DNA from: Streptomyces sp. NWU339
Lineage (GTDB): Bacteria; Actinomycetota; Actinomycetes; Streptomycetales; Streptomycetaceae
Reading direction: 5' to 3'
DNA: 64,000 nt
Assembly: GCF_003143855.1 (NCBI RefSeq)
Contig: NZ_QFRK01000004.1
Span: forward strand, 220,484-284,483
Shown here: piece by piece, positions 46,794 through 56,146 of the stretch
Position numbering within the stretch: position 1 is the stretch's first letter
How the letters are laid out: every line of letters begins with the position of its first letter
Made by a program: the position numbers and the translations under genes
The notes under the pieces: model-generated
Told to the model about the DNA's origin: nothing
The model's input: only the letters and a program-made list of their open reading frames with translations
Databases searched by the model: none

Positions 46794-46845
46794 GCGATCG
46801 AAGCCTTCCGCTGAAGAGTCTGGAGTTTGCTGAGAGGTGGTTCGG

Positions 46846-46914
46846 GTGGTGGTGCTGCTGGTGCTACTGCTGGTGCTCTTGGTGTTGCTGCGGATGCTGG
46901 TGCCGCGACGGGCT
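46846..46914. repeat. Degenerate GGTGCT/GCTGGT microsatellite
   Basis: The plus strand repeats GGTGCTGCT and GCTGGTGCT words for about 70 bases between the AsnC-type gene and ubiX. It would encode Gly/Ala if read on the plus strand. No start or function is seen. It is most likely a simple repeat in the leader of the AsnC-type gene or the 3' end of ubiX. Confidence 0.6.
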
Positions 46915-46955
46915 CCACGGACTCGAAGGGCTCTGGGGCCCCGGCCTCCTCGGGC

Positions 46956-47642
46956 TCACTCGGTGCGGGTGGACCCGCCGCCGAGTTCGCCCTTCCACCG
47001 GCGGTAGAGCCGGTGCTCGACGCCCGCCGCGTCGAGCACGCGTCCGGCGACGAAGTCCACCAGGTCCTGGATGTGCGTCGCGCCCGCGTAGAAGCCCGGC
47101 GAGGCGGGCACCACGGCCGCGCCCGCGTCGTCGAGGGTGACCAGGTGCCGCAGGGTCTGGCCGTTCAGCGGGGTCTCCCGGACGGCCACGACCAGCTTGC
47201 GCCCCTCCTTCAGGGTCACGCTCGCCGACCGCTGCAACAGGTCCTTGGACAGCCCGAGCGCCACCCCGGCCACACAGGCCGTGGAGGCGGGCACGATCAG
47301 CATGCCCTTGCTCGGATACGAGCCGGAGGAGGGGCCCGCCGCGAGGTCACCGGCGGCCCAGTGCCGTACGCCGTCGAGGTCCACGGCAAAGGTGCCGGGC
47401 TTGCCGTCCGCCCCCCGGGACAGCCATTCCCGCAGGTCGTCGCGCCAGTGGGCGTCCCTGAAGGAGATGCCGGTCTCGTCCAGCAGGGTGAGCCGCGAGG
47501 CACGGCTGACGACGAGGTCGACGCTCTCTCCCGCCTGGAGGAGCGCACGGAGCACGGCAGCCGCATACGGCGTGCCGGAAGCGCCGGACACCCCCAGGAT
47601 CCAAGGCGTCCGGGTCGTCTCTCCTGGCTTGAGATGGTTCAC
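46956..47642 (-). CDS. ubiX: Flavin prenyltransferase UbiX
   Basis: The protein is 228 residues from GTG 47642. It has the UbiX fold signature: PWILGVSGASGTPYAAAVLR at the N-terminus, then GMLIVPASTACVAGVALGLS and LVVAVRETPLNGQTLRHLVT. UbiX links dimethylallyl phosphate to FMN to make the prenylated FMN used by UbiD decarboxylases, and a UbiD-like gene is about 2 kb away. The start is uncertain because Shine-Dalgarno matches are weak; ATG 47663 is also in frame. It is divergent from the rhomboid gene. Confidence 0.9.
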   Translation of the reverse strand: MNHLKPGETTRTPWILGVSGASGTPYAAAVLRALLQAGESVDLVVSRASRLTLLDETGISFRDAHWRDDLREWLSRGADGKPGTFAVDLDGVRHWAAGDLAAGPSSGSYPSKGMLIVPASTACVAGVALGLSKDLLQRSASVTLKEGRKLVVAVRETPLNGQTLRHLVTLDDAGAAVVPASPGFYAGATHIQDLVDFVAGRVLDAAGVEHRLYRRWKGELGGGSTRTE

Positions 47643-47732
47643 GGCACCGAGCCTATCCGGCATGGTGGGGTGGGAACCGGGCAAGGGGGCCGGTCCGTTC
47701 CCCAGGCGGACGATTCAGACGGAGGGGGCGCC

Positions 47733-48338
47733 ATGTCCAACACCGGTTCACCGTGGTCGGGACGCGAGCGGGCGAAGACGGCGGCCGTGGTGATGGTGGC
47801 CTGGGTGGCGCTGCTGTGGCTGCTGGAAGTGGCCGACACGGTCTCCGGCCACGCCCTGGACGACTTCGGCGTCGTACCGCGCACGACCTCGGAGCTGGCC
47901 GACGTCGTCCCCTCCGCCTTCATCCACTTCGGCTTCGCCCATGTCGCGGCGAACAGCGTGCCGCTGCTGGTGCTCGGCTTCCTCGCCGCCCTCGGCGGCC
48001 TGCGCCGGTTCGCCGCCGTGTGCGCGCTGGTCATCGTCGCCGACGGGCTGGGTGTGTGGCTCATAGCCCCGGCGCACACCAACACGGCGGGCGCCTCCGG
48101 CCTGATCTTCGGCCTCTTCGGCTTCCTGCTGTGCAGTGGCTTCGTGGAGCGCCGGCCGATGGGCGTCGTCGTCGGGGTGCTGGTCGGCGCGGTCTGGGGC
48201 GGCTCGATCCTCGCGGGCATCGCCCCCGGCCAGACCGGCGTCAGCTGGCAGGGCCACCTCATCGGCCTGCTGGCCGGCGTGGCCGCGGCCTTCCTGTTCC
48301 GCCGCAGACCCGAACGCCGGGACGCGCTCACCGTGTGA
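47733..48338 (+). CDS. Rhomboid-family intramembrane serine protease
   Basis: The ATG at 47733 follows GGAGGGGG and gives 201 residues. Six membrane helices are visible. The active-site motifs are GASG with Ser122 on helix 4 and His175 in GHLIG on helix 6. HVAANS with His70 and Asn74 is the usual HxxxN motif of helix 2. The protein cuts single-pass membrane proteins near the membrane. It lies alone, divergent from ubiX, and upstream of the two CRISPR-like repeats. Its substrate is unknown. Confidence 0.88.
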   Translation: MSNTGSPWSGRERAKTAAVVMVAWVALLWLLEVADTVSGHALDDFGVVPRTTSELADVVPSAFIHFGFAHVAANSVPLLVLGFLAALGGLRRFAAVCALVIVADGLGVWLIAPAHTNTAGASGLIFGLFGFLLCSGFVERRPMGVVVGVLVGAVWGGSILAGIAPGQTGVSWQGHLIGLLAGVAAAFLFRRRPERRDALTV

Positions 48339-48384
48339 GGCCGGGGCCCGGTGTGCGCGCCCTGCCCGGGCCGACGGCTCCGGA

Positions 48385-48473
48385 CGGTCGTCCCCGCATG
48401 CGCGGGGAGCAGGTGAGCGTGAACGGGTTCATGGGCATGGCGCTCGGAACATCCCCGGAGCGGGGAGCACAAG
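48385..48473. CRISPR. Minimal type I-E-like CRISPR array (two repeats, one spacer)
   Basis: The repeat at 48385-48412 contains TCCCCGCATGCGCGGGGA, the stem-loop of type I-E repeats of actinobacteria. A second, degenerate copy at 48446-48473 has ATCCCCGGAGCGGGGAGCAC, with three loop bases missing. The TCCCC of the copies stands exactly 61 bases apart, the normal I-E repeat-spacer unit (28-bp repeat, 33-bp spacer). The spacer is 48413-48445. No third copy is present at 61 bases on either side and no cas genes are in the window. This may be a relic array or a chance pair of hairpins. Confidence 0.5.
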
Positions 48474-48534
48474 GAGACCCTACGCCCCGCTCGTTCTCCC
48501 GCAGTCAAAAATCGAGCACGACCACCTGAAAGGG

Positions 48535-49440
48535 CTACAAGGTGAGTCCCCGCACCAGGAGGTCGATCAGTGCGCAGACGAAGAGGCTGATGCCGATGAA
48601 GCCGTTCGTCGAGAAGAACGCCCGGTTCAGGCGGGTCAGGTCGGTCGGGCGGACGATGGTGTGTTCGTAGACGAAGGCGCCCGCGACGATCAGGAGGCCG
48701 AGCCAGAAGAAGGCTCCGGCGTCGGTGAGGACCGCGTACCAGACGAACAGGGCCGTCGTCACGGCGTGGCAGGCGCGGGCGCCCCAGATGGCGGCCGGGA
48801 TGCCGAAGCGGGCCGGGACCGACTTCACGCCGACCTCGCGGTCGGTGTCGACGTCCTGGCAGGCGTAGATCAGGTCGAAGCCGCCGATCCAGATGCCGAC
48901 CGCGAGGCCGAGGACGACCGCCTCCCAGGACCAGGCGCCGGTGATCGCCAGCCAGCCGCCGACCGGCCCCATGGCCTGGGCGAGGCCCAGTATGGCCTGC
49001 GGGAAGTTGGTGAACCGCTTGCCGTACGGATAGACCACCATCGGGATCACCGCGATCGGCGCGAGGGCCAGGCAGAGCGGGTTGAGCAGGGCCGCCGCGA
49101 CCAGGAACACCACGAGGGCGATCAGCGCGCCGGTCCACGCGTGCCTCACCGACACCGCGCCGGTGACCAGCTCGCGGTGCGCGGTGCGCGGGTTACGGGC
49201 GTCGATCTCGCGGTCGATGATCCGGTTGGCGGCCATCGCGAAGGTGCGCAGGCCGACCATGGCGATCGTGACCAGGAGCAGTCGGCCCCAATGGATGTTC
49301 CCGTCCCACTCGTACATCGCGGTGAGGGCCGCGATGTAGGCGAAGGGGAGGGCGAAGACCGAGTGCTCGATCATCACCAGGCGCAGGAACGCCCTGGTGC
49401 GCCCCGGCTGTCGCGGGAGCGCGGCGGAGGCCGACGTCAC
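48535..49440 (-). CDS. mqnP: Menaquinone prenyltransferase, UbiA family (MqnP type)
   Basis: The GTG at 49440 overlaps the stop of the UbiD-type gene (GTGA) and gives 301 residues. It is a UbiA integral membrane enzyme with the Asp motifs [20 protein letters not shown] (first) and [13 protein letters not shown] (second). About eight membrane helices are visible. In the futalosine pathway the UbiA protein attaches the polyprenyl chain to the naphthoate. Coupling with the decarboxylase gene fits the final steps. The stretch between its stop and the rhomboid gene contains the CRISPR-like repeats. Confidence 0.9.
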   Translation of the reverse strand: MTSASAALPRQPGRTRAFLRLVMIEHSVFALPFAYIAALTAMYEWDGNIHWGRLLLVTIAMVGLRTFAMAANRIIDREIDARNPRTAHRELVTGAVSVRHAWTGALIALVVFLVAAALLNPLCLALAPIAVIPMVVYPYGKRFTNFPQAILGLAQAMGPVGGWLAITGAWSWEAVVLGLAVGIWIGGFDLIYACQDVDTDREVGVKSVPARFGIPAAIWGARACHAVTTALFVWYAVLTDAGAFFWLGLLIVAGAFVYEHTIVRPTDLTRLNRAFFSTNGFIGISLFVCALIDLLVRGLTL

Positions 49441-50888
49441 AGTCCGTACTCCTTCCAGCGGCGGTCGACCAGCGCCGCCGTGGCCGGGTCGGACTCGACC
49501 ATGTCGGGCCAGCCGCCGTCGCGCGTGTACCCCTCCTCGGGCCACTTCTTCGTCGCGTCGATGCCCGCCTTGCCGCCCCAGAACTGCTGGTAGGAGGCGT
49601 GGTCGAGATGGTCCACGGGGCCCTCGACCACGCTGAGGTCGCGGGCGTAGTCGGTGTTGCCGAGCGCGCGCCAGGCGACCTCGTGCAGGTCGTGCACGTC
49701 GCAGTCGGAGTCGACGACCACGATCAGCTTGGTCAGCGACATCATGTGGGCGCCCCAGACCGCGTGCATCACCTTCTGGGCGTGCTTGGGGTACTTCTTG
49801 TCGATCGAGAGGATCGCGCAGTTGTGGAAGCCGCCGGCCTCGGGGAGGTGGTAGTCCACGATGTCCGGGATGATGATCTTGAGGAGGGGGAGGAAGAAGC
49901 GCTCGGTGGCGCGGCCCAGCGGGCCGTCCTCCGTCGGCGGCCGGCCGACCACGATCGACTGGAGCAGCGGGCGCTTGCGCATCGTGACGCAGTCGATCTT
50001 CAGGGCGGGGAACGGTTCCTGCGGCGTGTAGAAGCCGGTGTGGTCGCCGAACGGGCCCTCGGGGAGCATCTCCCCCGGCTCCAGCCAGCCCTCGATGACG
50101 ACCTCGGCCTGTGCCGGGACCTGGAGCGGGACCGTCTTGCAGTCGACCATCTCGATCCGCCTGCCCTGCACGAACCCGGCGAACAGGTACTCGTCGATGT
50201 CGCCGGGGAGCGGCGCCGTGGAGGCGTACGTCACGGCGGGCGGGCAGCCGAAGGCGATGGCGACCGGGAGCCGCTCACCGCGTCGGGCCGCCACCTGGTA
50301 GTGGTTGCGGCTGTCCTTGTGGATCTGCCAGTGCATGCCGATGGTGCGCTTGTCGTGGCGCTGGAGCCGGTAAAGACCGAGGTTGCGGACGCCCGTCTCG
50401 GGGTCCTTGGTGTGGGTGAGGCCCAGGTTGAAGAAGGAGCCGCCGTCCTTGGGCCAGGTGAACAGCGCGGGGAGCCGGTCGAGGTCCACGTCGTCGCCGT
50501 GCAGGACGACCTCGTGCACCGGGGCGTCCTTCACCTTCTTCGGCGGTACGTGGGTCATCGCGCCGAGCTTGCCGAACGCCTCCCGCACACCGATGAAGCC
50601 CTGGGGCAGCTCGGGCTTGAGCAGACCGCCGATCTTCTCGCTGATCTCGCCGTACGACTTCAGTCCGAGCGCCTTCAGCAGCCGGCGGTCGGTGCCGTAC
50701 ACGTTCATGGCGAGGGGCATGCTCGAGCCGCGCACGTTCTCGAAGAGCAGTGCGGGACCGCCGGCCTTCTGCACCCGGTCGACGATCTCACCGACCTCGA
50801 GATGCGGGTCGACCTCTGCCTTGACGCGCTTGAGGTCGCCCTCGCGCTCCAGGGCCCTGAGCAGGGAGCGAAGATCGTCGTAAGCCAT
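49437..50888 (-). CDS. UbiD-family decarboxylase, menaquinone biosynthesis
   Basis: The ATG at 50888 gives 483 residues. The N-terminus ([20 protein letters not shown] and [20 protein letters not shown]) and the pattern [29 protein letters not shown] and [14 protein letters not shown] are typical of UbiD enzymes. These use prenylated FMN made by UbiX. In actinobacteria with the futalosine pathway this enzyme removes the carboxylate of the naphthoate ring. The overlap with the UbiA gene supports a joint role. A longer open frame to 51401 is not used. Confidence 0.92.
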   Translation of the reverse strand: MAYDDLRSLLRALEREGDLKRVKAEVDPHLEVGEIVDRVQKAGGPALLFENVRGSSMPLAMNVYGTDRRLLKALGLKSYGEISEKIGGLLKPELPQGFIGVREAFGKLGAMTHVPPKKVKDAPVHEVVLHGDDVDLDRLPALFTWPKDGGSFFNLGLTHTKDPETGVRNLGLYRLQRHDKRTIGMHWQIHKDSRNHYQVAARRGERLPVAIAFGCPPAVTYASTAPLPGDIDEYLFAGFVQGRRIEMVDCKTVPLQVPAQAEVVIEGWLEPGEMLPEGPFGDHTGFYTPQEPFPALKIDCVTMRKRPLLQSIVVGRPPTEDGPLGRATERFFLPLLKIIIPDIVDYHLPEAGGFHNCAILSIDKKYPKHAQKVMHAVWGAHMMSLTKLIVVVDSDCDVHDLHEVAWRALGNTDYARDLSVVEGPVDHLDHASYQQFWGGKAGIDATKKWPEEGYTRDGGWPDMVESDPATAALVDRRWKEYGL

Positions 50889-50975
50889 GGGGTCAAGTAT
50901 CCCCGAACGGTTACCCTGGGCCTGTACCTGGGGGCTGTGCCGACGTCCCCGACGACCCCTTCTCTGGAGAGGCCC

Positions 50976-51335
50976 ATGCTCCGGGTGCTGATGTTCCTCG
51001 TCCCCCTCGCGTTGAGCGTCTACGCGTTCATCGACTGCATCAGCACGAAGGACGAGGACATTCGTCACATGCCCAAACCGCTGTGGGCGATCCTCGTGCT
51101 GCTGTTCCCGCTCGTCGGCTCCATCTCCTGGATCATCGCCGGCAAGAAGCGGCATCCGATGGGCGCGGGCGGCCAGGCCGGTTCCGCCTGGAGCCGGGGC
51201 GGCGGCCGACAGCAGTGGGTCGCCCCGGACGACAACCCCGAGTTCCTCAAGTCGCTGAACGAGGAGAAGGACCGGGACCCGGACGACAGCCGGGGCGACA
51301 GGGACGGCGACAAGGGCAAGGGCACGGACGGCTAG
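50976..51335 (+). CDS. Small membrane protein with PLDc_N-type domain
   Basis: The ATG at 50976 follows GGAGAGG and gives 119 residues. Two membrane helices ([20 protein letters not shown] and [20 protein letters not shown]) form the PLD nuclease N-terminal-type domain (PLDc_N), whose short members are found alone in many actinobacteria. The last about 55 residues are a charged Gly/Asp/Lys tail with no known motif. It is divergent from the UbiD gene with an 87-base gap. Function unknown. Confidence 0.8.
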   Translation: MLRVLMFLVPLALSVYAFIDCISTKDEDIRHMPKPLWAILVLLFPLVGSISWIIAGKKRHPMGAGGQAGSAWSRGGGRQQWVAPDDNPEFLKSLNEEKDRDPDDSRGDRDGDKGKGTDG

Positions 51336-51497
51336 GGCACGGACGGCCAGGGCCTGGCCGACGGCATCGGGCGCTCCTAGCACCGTCGTTCGGGAAACCA
51401 TCCGTTTCGCCGAAAAGCGTCGACACGCCGCGTATCAGCTCGTGGAAACGGCATTCCCCTGATCGGGTCTGTCCCATCTGCGAACGGAGACGCCCCC

Positions 51498-52904
51498 GTG
51501 CGAATGACCGACATCCACCGGTGCGGAATCCGGCCGGGACGGCTCGTCGAGTGGACACTCGGTCCAAGGACCCTGGACATCGCCGCCGTGCTGCCGGAGG
51601 ACGCCCGCCCACCGGCGTACATCCAGGAGTCCCACATCAGGACGGCCCGGTCCGTCCGTGACGACGGCCTGTTCGTGCCGACCTGGATCGGCGCGGCCTT
51701 CGACATCCCGGGTCCGGTCGACCTCGACGTGCTGCAGGAGGCCCTGCGCGGCTGGACGCTGCGGCACGAGACGTTGCGCAGCGGCTTCCGCTGGACCGGT
51801 GACGCGGGCGCCCCGCTGCGCCGGTTCACGCTCGACGCGGAGGCGGTGTCGCTGCGCCGCGAGGACGTCGGCGACTTCCCCGACGCGACGGAACTGGCCC
51901 GCCACCTCCAGGACCGCTTCGACGCGACGGCGGACGCGCTGCGCTGGCCCAACCTCATCTACACGGCGGTCGTCCGCGACGACGGCACCAGCGTGTACAT
52001 GGCCTTCGACCACAGCAACGTCGACGCCTACTCCATCTACCGCATCCCCGCCGAGGTCCACGAGTTGTACGCGGCCGGCCTCACGGGCCGGGCCGTGGAG
52101 CACCCCCCGGTCGGCAGCTACGTCGACTTCTGCGAGGCCGAGCGGGCGGAGGCGGACCGGATCGACGGCACCCACGACATCGTCGGCCGCTGGCGGGAGT
52201 TCATCCAGCGGTGCGACGGGCGGCTGCCCTCCTTCCCCGTCGACCTGGGTCTGACGCCCGGGGGCGGGCTGCCCGAGCAGAAGCTCATGCGGGAGCCGCT
52301 CGTGGGCGCGGCCGACGCCGCCGGGTTCGAGGCGTACTGCCGTCCCCAGGGCGGCAGCCTGGTCGGCGTCCTGGCCGCCACCGCGCTCATCGTCCACGAG
52401 ATCGGTGGGGAGCCCGTCTACCGCACGGTCGTGCCGTTCCACACCCGGACCAGGTCCCGGTGGTCGCGGTCCGTGGGCTGGTACGTCGGTGGCGCGCCGA
52501 TCGAGATCCCCGTGGAGCGGGCCACCGACTTCCCGAGCGCGCTGCGCACCGTGCGCGAGGCGCTGCACGCCAACCGGCGGCTGTCCCGCATGCCCATCGA
52601 CCGGGTGCTGCGCCTGCTCGGCACGGACTTCCGCCCCACGTCCCCCGACCTGTACTCGATCGTCTCGTACGCGGACTCCCGCGACATCCCCGGTTCCGAC
52701 CGCTGGACCGACCTGAACGCGTACGGGCTGCTCAGGGTGTCGTACGGCGACCAGGTGTGCGCGTGGGTCACCCGGCTCCGGGAGGGCCTGTGGTTCGCGA
52801 GCCGCTACCCGGACACCGAGATGGCGCACAAGAACCTGCGGCTGTACGTGGAGCGGCTGCGGGACGTCGTCACGAGTGCCGCCCGGGAGCGGGGCCCTGC
52901 CTGA
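51498..52904 (+). CDS. Stand-alone condensation-domain acyltransferase-like protein
   Basis: The 468-residue protein has the fold signature of the NRPS condensation/PapA/chloramphenicol acetyltransferase superfamily, from VDLDVLQEALRGWTLRHETL to the C-terminal SYADSRDI and LRVSYGDQVCAWVTRLREG. The active-site HHxxxDG becomes DHSNVDA (residues 171-177). The second His (172) and the Asp (176) remain, but the first His and the Gly are changed. Such proteins (PapA5-like) make esters or amides. No carrier protein, adenylation domain or PKS gene is nearby, so the substrate cannot be guessed. The GTG at 51498 or ATG 51504 may be the start. Confidence 0.75.
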   Translation: MRMTDIHRCGIRPGRLVEWTLGPRTLDIAAVLPEDARPPAYIQESHIRTARSVRDDGLFVPTWIGAAFDIPGPVDLDVLQEALRGWTLRHETLRSGFRWTGDAGAPLRRFTLDAEAVSLRREDVGDFPDATELARHLQDRFDATADALRWPNLIYTAVVRDDGTSVYMAFDHSNVDAYSIYRIPAEVHELYAAGLTGRAVEHPPVGSYVDFCEAERAEADRIDGTHDIVGRWREFIQRCDGRLPSFPVDLGLTPGGGLPEQKLMREPLVGAADAAGFEAYCRPQGGSLVGVLAATALIVHEIGGEPVYRTVVPFHTRTRSRWSRSVGWYVGGAPIEIPVERATDFPSALRTVREALHANRRLSRMPIDRVLRLLGTDFRPTSPDLYSIVSYADSRDIPGSDRWTDLNAYGLLRVSYGDQVCAWVTRLREGLWFASRYPDTEMAHKNLRLYVERLRDVVTSAARERGPA

Positions 52905-52962
52905 GCCCCGCCCTCCCCGGACGGCCCGGGCCCCGACGAGCCCGAGTACGTCCCGGAGTACG

Positions 52963-53730
52963 TCAGCGCAGGCGCGACGAGGACAGGATCGACAGCAGGT
53001 GGGCCGGGACCATCAGCCAGGTGATCACGGCCAGCGCGCCCAGCGCCCAGCGGGTCGGCTCGATGCCGCCGGTCACCGCGTCGGCGACCGCCGCGACCAG
53101 CAGGACCAGGGAGGCCTCGATGCCGTTGGTCACCCGGTGGATCTTGAAGGCGGCGGCGACGCGGCGCACGGTGGCCACGCCCTGTGAGCGCGGGCGGGTC
53201 GACTCGTCGTCGGCGACGGCCAGTCCGCGCCGGGCGCGGGCGACGTCCACCAGGTCGGTGGAGGCCTTGAGCAGGACGACCCCGAGGGCGGTGGCGATGC
53301 CCACCGACAGCCAGCCGCCGAAGCCGGACTCGGCGGCCCGGTAGCCGGCACCCGCCAGCAGTGCCGCGTCGGCGAGATACGCGCCGAGCCGGTCGACGTA
53401 GATGCCGGTCGCGCTGTTCTGGCCCTTCCAGCGGGCGACCTCGCCGTCCACGCAGTCGAAGAGCAGGAACAGTTGCATGAGGACCACGGCGAGGACCGCA
53501 CCGGTCAGGCCGGGGATCATCAGCGCGGCGCCGGCGGCGACCCCGCACACGACCATGGTCCAGGTCAGCTGGTCCGGGGTGACCGGGGTGCGCACCAGCT
53601 GGCGGGTCGCGCGCAGGGACATCTTGCGCATGTAGAGGCGGCCCGCCCAGTGTTCGCCGTTGCGGCTCGCCAGCTTGGCCTGCGGCTGGCAGACCCCCCG
53701 CAGCTCCTCCAACGCCGGAGCAGCACCCAT
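52963..53730 (-). CDS. CDP-alcohol phosphatidyltransferase-family protein with changed motif
   Basis: The ATG at 53730 gives 255 residues. The family motif D(x)2DG(x)2AR(x)8G(x)3D(x)3D is seen from Asp92 (DCVDGEVARWKGQNSATGIY), with Asp95, Gly96, Ala99-Arg100, Gly109 and Asp113. The last Asp, which acts as base in known enzymes, is Ala117. About five membrane helices are visible. Such enzymes attach alcohols such as glycerol phosphate or inositol to CDP-diacylglycerol. The substitution may mean an altered reaction or another base. The frame continues upstream but lacks the fold. Confidence 0.8.
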   Translation of the reverse strand: MGAAPALEELRGVCQPQAKLASRNGEHWAGRLYMRKMSLRATRQLVRTPVTPDQLTWTMVVCGVAAGAALMIPGLTGAVLAVVLMQLFLLFDCVDGEVARWKGQNSATGIYVDRLGAYLADAALLAGAGYRAAESGFGGWLSVGIATALGVVLLKASTDLVDVARARRGLAVADDESTRPRSQGVATVRRVAAAFKIHRVTNGIEASLVLLVAAVADAVTGGIEPTRWALGALAVITWLMVPAHLLSILSSSRLR

Positions 53731-54768
53731 GACGTTCCTCCCACCCGGGCCCGACTGCCGCTCACGCGGCGATGATCGAGCCAGCAGGCTACGCCTCCGT
53801 GCTCTCCTGGACGCGGGAGGGAGCGTCAAGGCGCTCGTCCGGCGTGACCCGGCCTCACAAGCCGGGGCATATCGCCCCCTTCGCCGGACCCGCGCACCCT
53901 CGGCTGTGCCCTCGGTGCGCCCCGGCACCCGGCGGGCCCCTTCCGGACATGCGGAGGGCGGGGGTCCGAAAACCCCGCCCGACGACCAAGGAACCCCGGC
54001 TCAGGGCCAGACCAGGCAGTACGCCTGGTGCCCCGCCTCGTGCAGCCGGTGCGAGAAGTCCTGCCACTCGTGCAGCGAATGGGAGGGGCGGGGCGCTGAC
54101 CTGGGGTCTTATGGGGGAATGTGCGTTGACCTGGGAAAAATTTTCTACGTAGTTCTCACCGGTCAACGCCGTTTTCCAGGCTCATGTGCCCTGGATGTGC
54201 CCTGGAGCGGCCGAGCCGCACCTACTGCGTGGCCGAGGTCGCCTGCGCTGTCGAAGCGCCCTATCTGCGACACCCGCTTCAGGGAGTTTCCCCAGGTGAG
54301 GGTCGTGACCTGGGGTAACGTCGGCGGTGGGGCGCGTGGGCTGCGAAAAGGTGCTCCCAAGTTCTCACGTGTGCACGAGCTTTCTCGACCTCGTGTGTGC
54401 TGAACACGTTCGAGCTGGGCGGCTGGGCCGTTTCGTTTGGATCAGCCGGTCGTTGGTTTGGGTGTGCCGTTGTCTGACGTGCAGTGGGCACGGACCGATC
54501 CGTCCTTCCGGGTTGGACACCGAACGGGCGGCCGGTGGCGCGGCGTGTGGTGCGGGCCGGGGTGGTGCCGGAGCGGGTGTTCGCGGTGACGCACGCGGTC
54601 GTGACCTTGGTGGTGAGAGCAGGCCCTGTACTGGGAGGACGAGGAGATCTGGCCGTACCGCCTGCACCTGCCGGCGGGGGCCAGCGTGTCACGTGGCGCC
54701 GACGCCACCCCGGGGGCATCCTGTGGGCACTTGCGATCGCGGGGGCAGCCGACGAGAAGGGTCCGGTC
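53731..54768. other. About 1 kb with no intact gene; possible coding remnants
   Basis: No convincing gene was found here. On the minus strand, 54001-54080 reads HSLHEWQDFSHRLHEAGHQA then YCLVWP and a stop; it has no start and its reading frame is closed upstream, so it looks like a C-terminal remnant. ATGTGCCCTGG is tandemly repeated at about 54184-54205. On the plus strand near 54628-54690 YWEDEEIWPYRLHLPAG looks like a remnant of another gene. TGACCTGGG words recur at 54099, 54134 and 54308. The region may be a scar of past insertions. Confidence 0.4.
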
Positions 54769-55890
54769 ATGCGGGTGTCGTCGCAGGGCGTTACGGTCGT
54801 GGCTCTCCTGGCGGATCCGGACGCGCCGACGGAGATCGCGCAGCGCATGGCCCGGACACTTCCTGATCGGCTCTCCGACAAGTCGAGCCAGGGGCGACGG
54901 TTCGAGGTCGAGGTGGTCAGTGAGCCCTTCACCTCGGGGACGGAGGACCCGCCCACCTTGATGCGCCGGATGATGGACCGCGGAGGTGCGGAGAACTGGG
55001 ACATCGTCGTGGCCCTCACCGACCTTCCGCTGCACTCACACGGGCGCAAGCTCGTTGTGGATCTGAGTCACGAACACGGCCTGGCGCTGCTCTCCCTCCC
55101 TTCGCTGGGGGGCCTGCGTCTGCAGACGAGGGCCCGGCGGGCGGTGGAAGAAGCCGTGCTCAGCTTGGCGGGTCCGCGAGCCACTGGGGCTGAAGGACCT
55201 CCGCAGAGTCAGCCGCTTCTGGGGCCCTTTGCCGGTCGTCTTGCGCCTATCCATCCGGGCCCGGTCGGTGAACAGGAGACCGCCGATCTGCGGTACGTCG
55301 TCAGCGGGCCGCGCGGTTACCTCAGGATGCTCGTCGGTATGGTCCGCGCCAACCGGCCGTGGCGGTTGGTGCCGGGTCTGTCGAAAGCCCTGGCGGCCGC
55401 ACTCGCCACGGGGGCCGTCGCCACCGTGAACTCCACCACTTGGAGCCTGGCCGAGGCCCTGAGCACGCCGCGCCTCGTGATCGCCATGGTCGGGTCGGTC
55501 GGGCTCATGATCGGCTGGCTGATCGTGGACGCGCAGCTGTGGGATCGCTCGACAGAGGTTTCACGGGAGGCGAGGCTGAGGGCGCGGCTCTACAACGCCT
55601 CGACGGTCGTGACCGTGGGTATCGGGGTGCTCGTCTGCTACGTGGGTTTGATGGTCATCAACTTGGTGTGGGCGCTGTTCATCCTCAACGACCGAGTGTT
55701 CGCTTCCATGACACGGACCCCGCTGCACGCTACGGAGTACTGGACGTTGTCCTGGTTCGTCGCTTCGGTCGCCACGGTGGGCGGCGCGCTCGGATCAGGC
55801 TTGGAGAGCGACGAAGCGATCCGGGCAGCCGCCTACTCCAAGCGCGAACAGGAACGTCGCCGCGTGCTGCAGGACGACCACGGTGACTAG
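54769..55890 (+). CDS. Membrane protein of unknown function
   Basis: The ATG at 54769, after GAGAAGGG, gives 373 residues; the open frame extends upstream without support. The first about 160 residues are soluble, with VTVVALLADPDAPTEIAQRM and WDIVVALTDLPLHSHGRKLV. Four membrane helices follow from about 205 to 340 (LVIAMVGSVGLMIGWLIVDA, VVTVGIGVLVCYVGLMVINL, TLSWFVASVATVGGALGSGL) with a C-terminal RREQERRRVL-type tail. I recognise no family. It is isolated between a gene-free stretch and the dehydrogenase island. Confidence 0.65.
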   Translation: MRVSSQGVTVVALLADPDAPTEIAQRMARTLPDRLSDKSSQGRRFEVEVVSEPFTSGTEDPPTLMRRMMDRGGAENWDIVVALTDLPLHSHGRKLVVDLSHEHGLALLSLPSLGGLRLQTRARRAVEEAVLSLAGPRATGAEGPPQSQPLLGPFAGRLAPIHPGPVGEQETADLRYVVSGPRGYLRMLVGMVRANRPWRLVPGLSKALAAALATGAVATVNSTTWSLAEALSTPRLVIAMVGSVGLMIGWLIVDAQLWDRSTEVSREARLRARLYNASTVVTVGIGVLVCYVGLMVINLVWALFILNDRVFASMTRTPLHATEYWTLSWFVASVATVGGALGSGLESDEAIRAAAYSKREQERRRVLQDDHGD

Positions 55891-56146
55891 TTCGTTTTCA
55901 TCAGCTGATCGATCGGTGCGTGGTCGTTTCGCGTCGGGGGCCGACGGGGACCCGGACGTTACGCCGCCGAAGCTCCGCCTGGCGGGCCGGCGGCGGCACC
56001 ACCGTTCCACCTGATCCGGGTGAACGGCCCGCAGAGGCGTGCCGGAGCCGCGGACCCCGTCGCACCAACTTCCGAGAGGCAGGCTCTTTGCGCCGTCTCT
56101 ATCACCGCCGTGCCGCGGTCATGCCGCGACACCGAGGGAAGTCATC

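Noticed and set aside
46827..47732. Extension of the rhomboid gene to an upstream TTG
   Set aside because: It would read through the GGTGCT microsatellite and antisense to ubiX. The ATG at 47733 has a strong ribosome binding site and begins the fold.
48324..48534. More CRISPR repeats on either side of the pair
   Set aside because: The positions 61 bases before and after the two copies hold no TCCCC...GGGGA hairpin.
54484..54768. N-terminal extension of the membrane protein at 54769
   Set aside because: The extension is Arg/Gly/Val-rich without fold-like pattern. ATG 54769 has a ribosome binding site.
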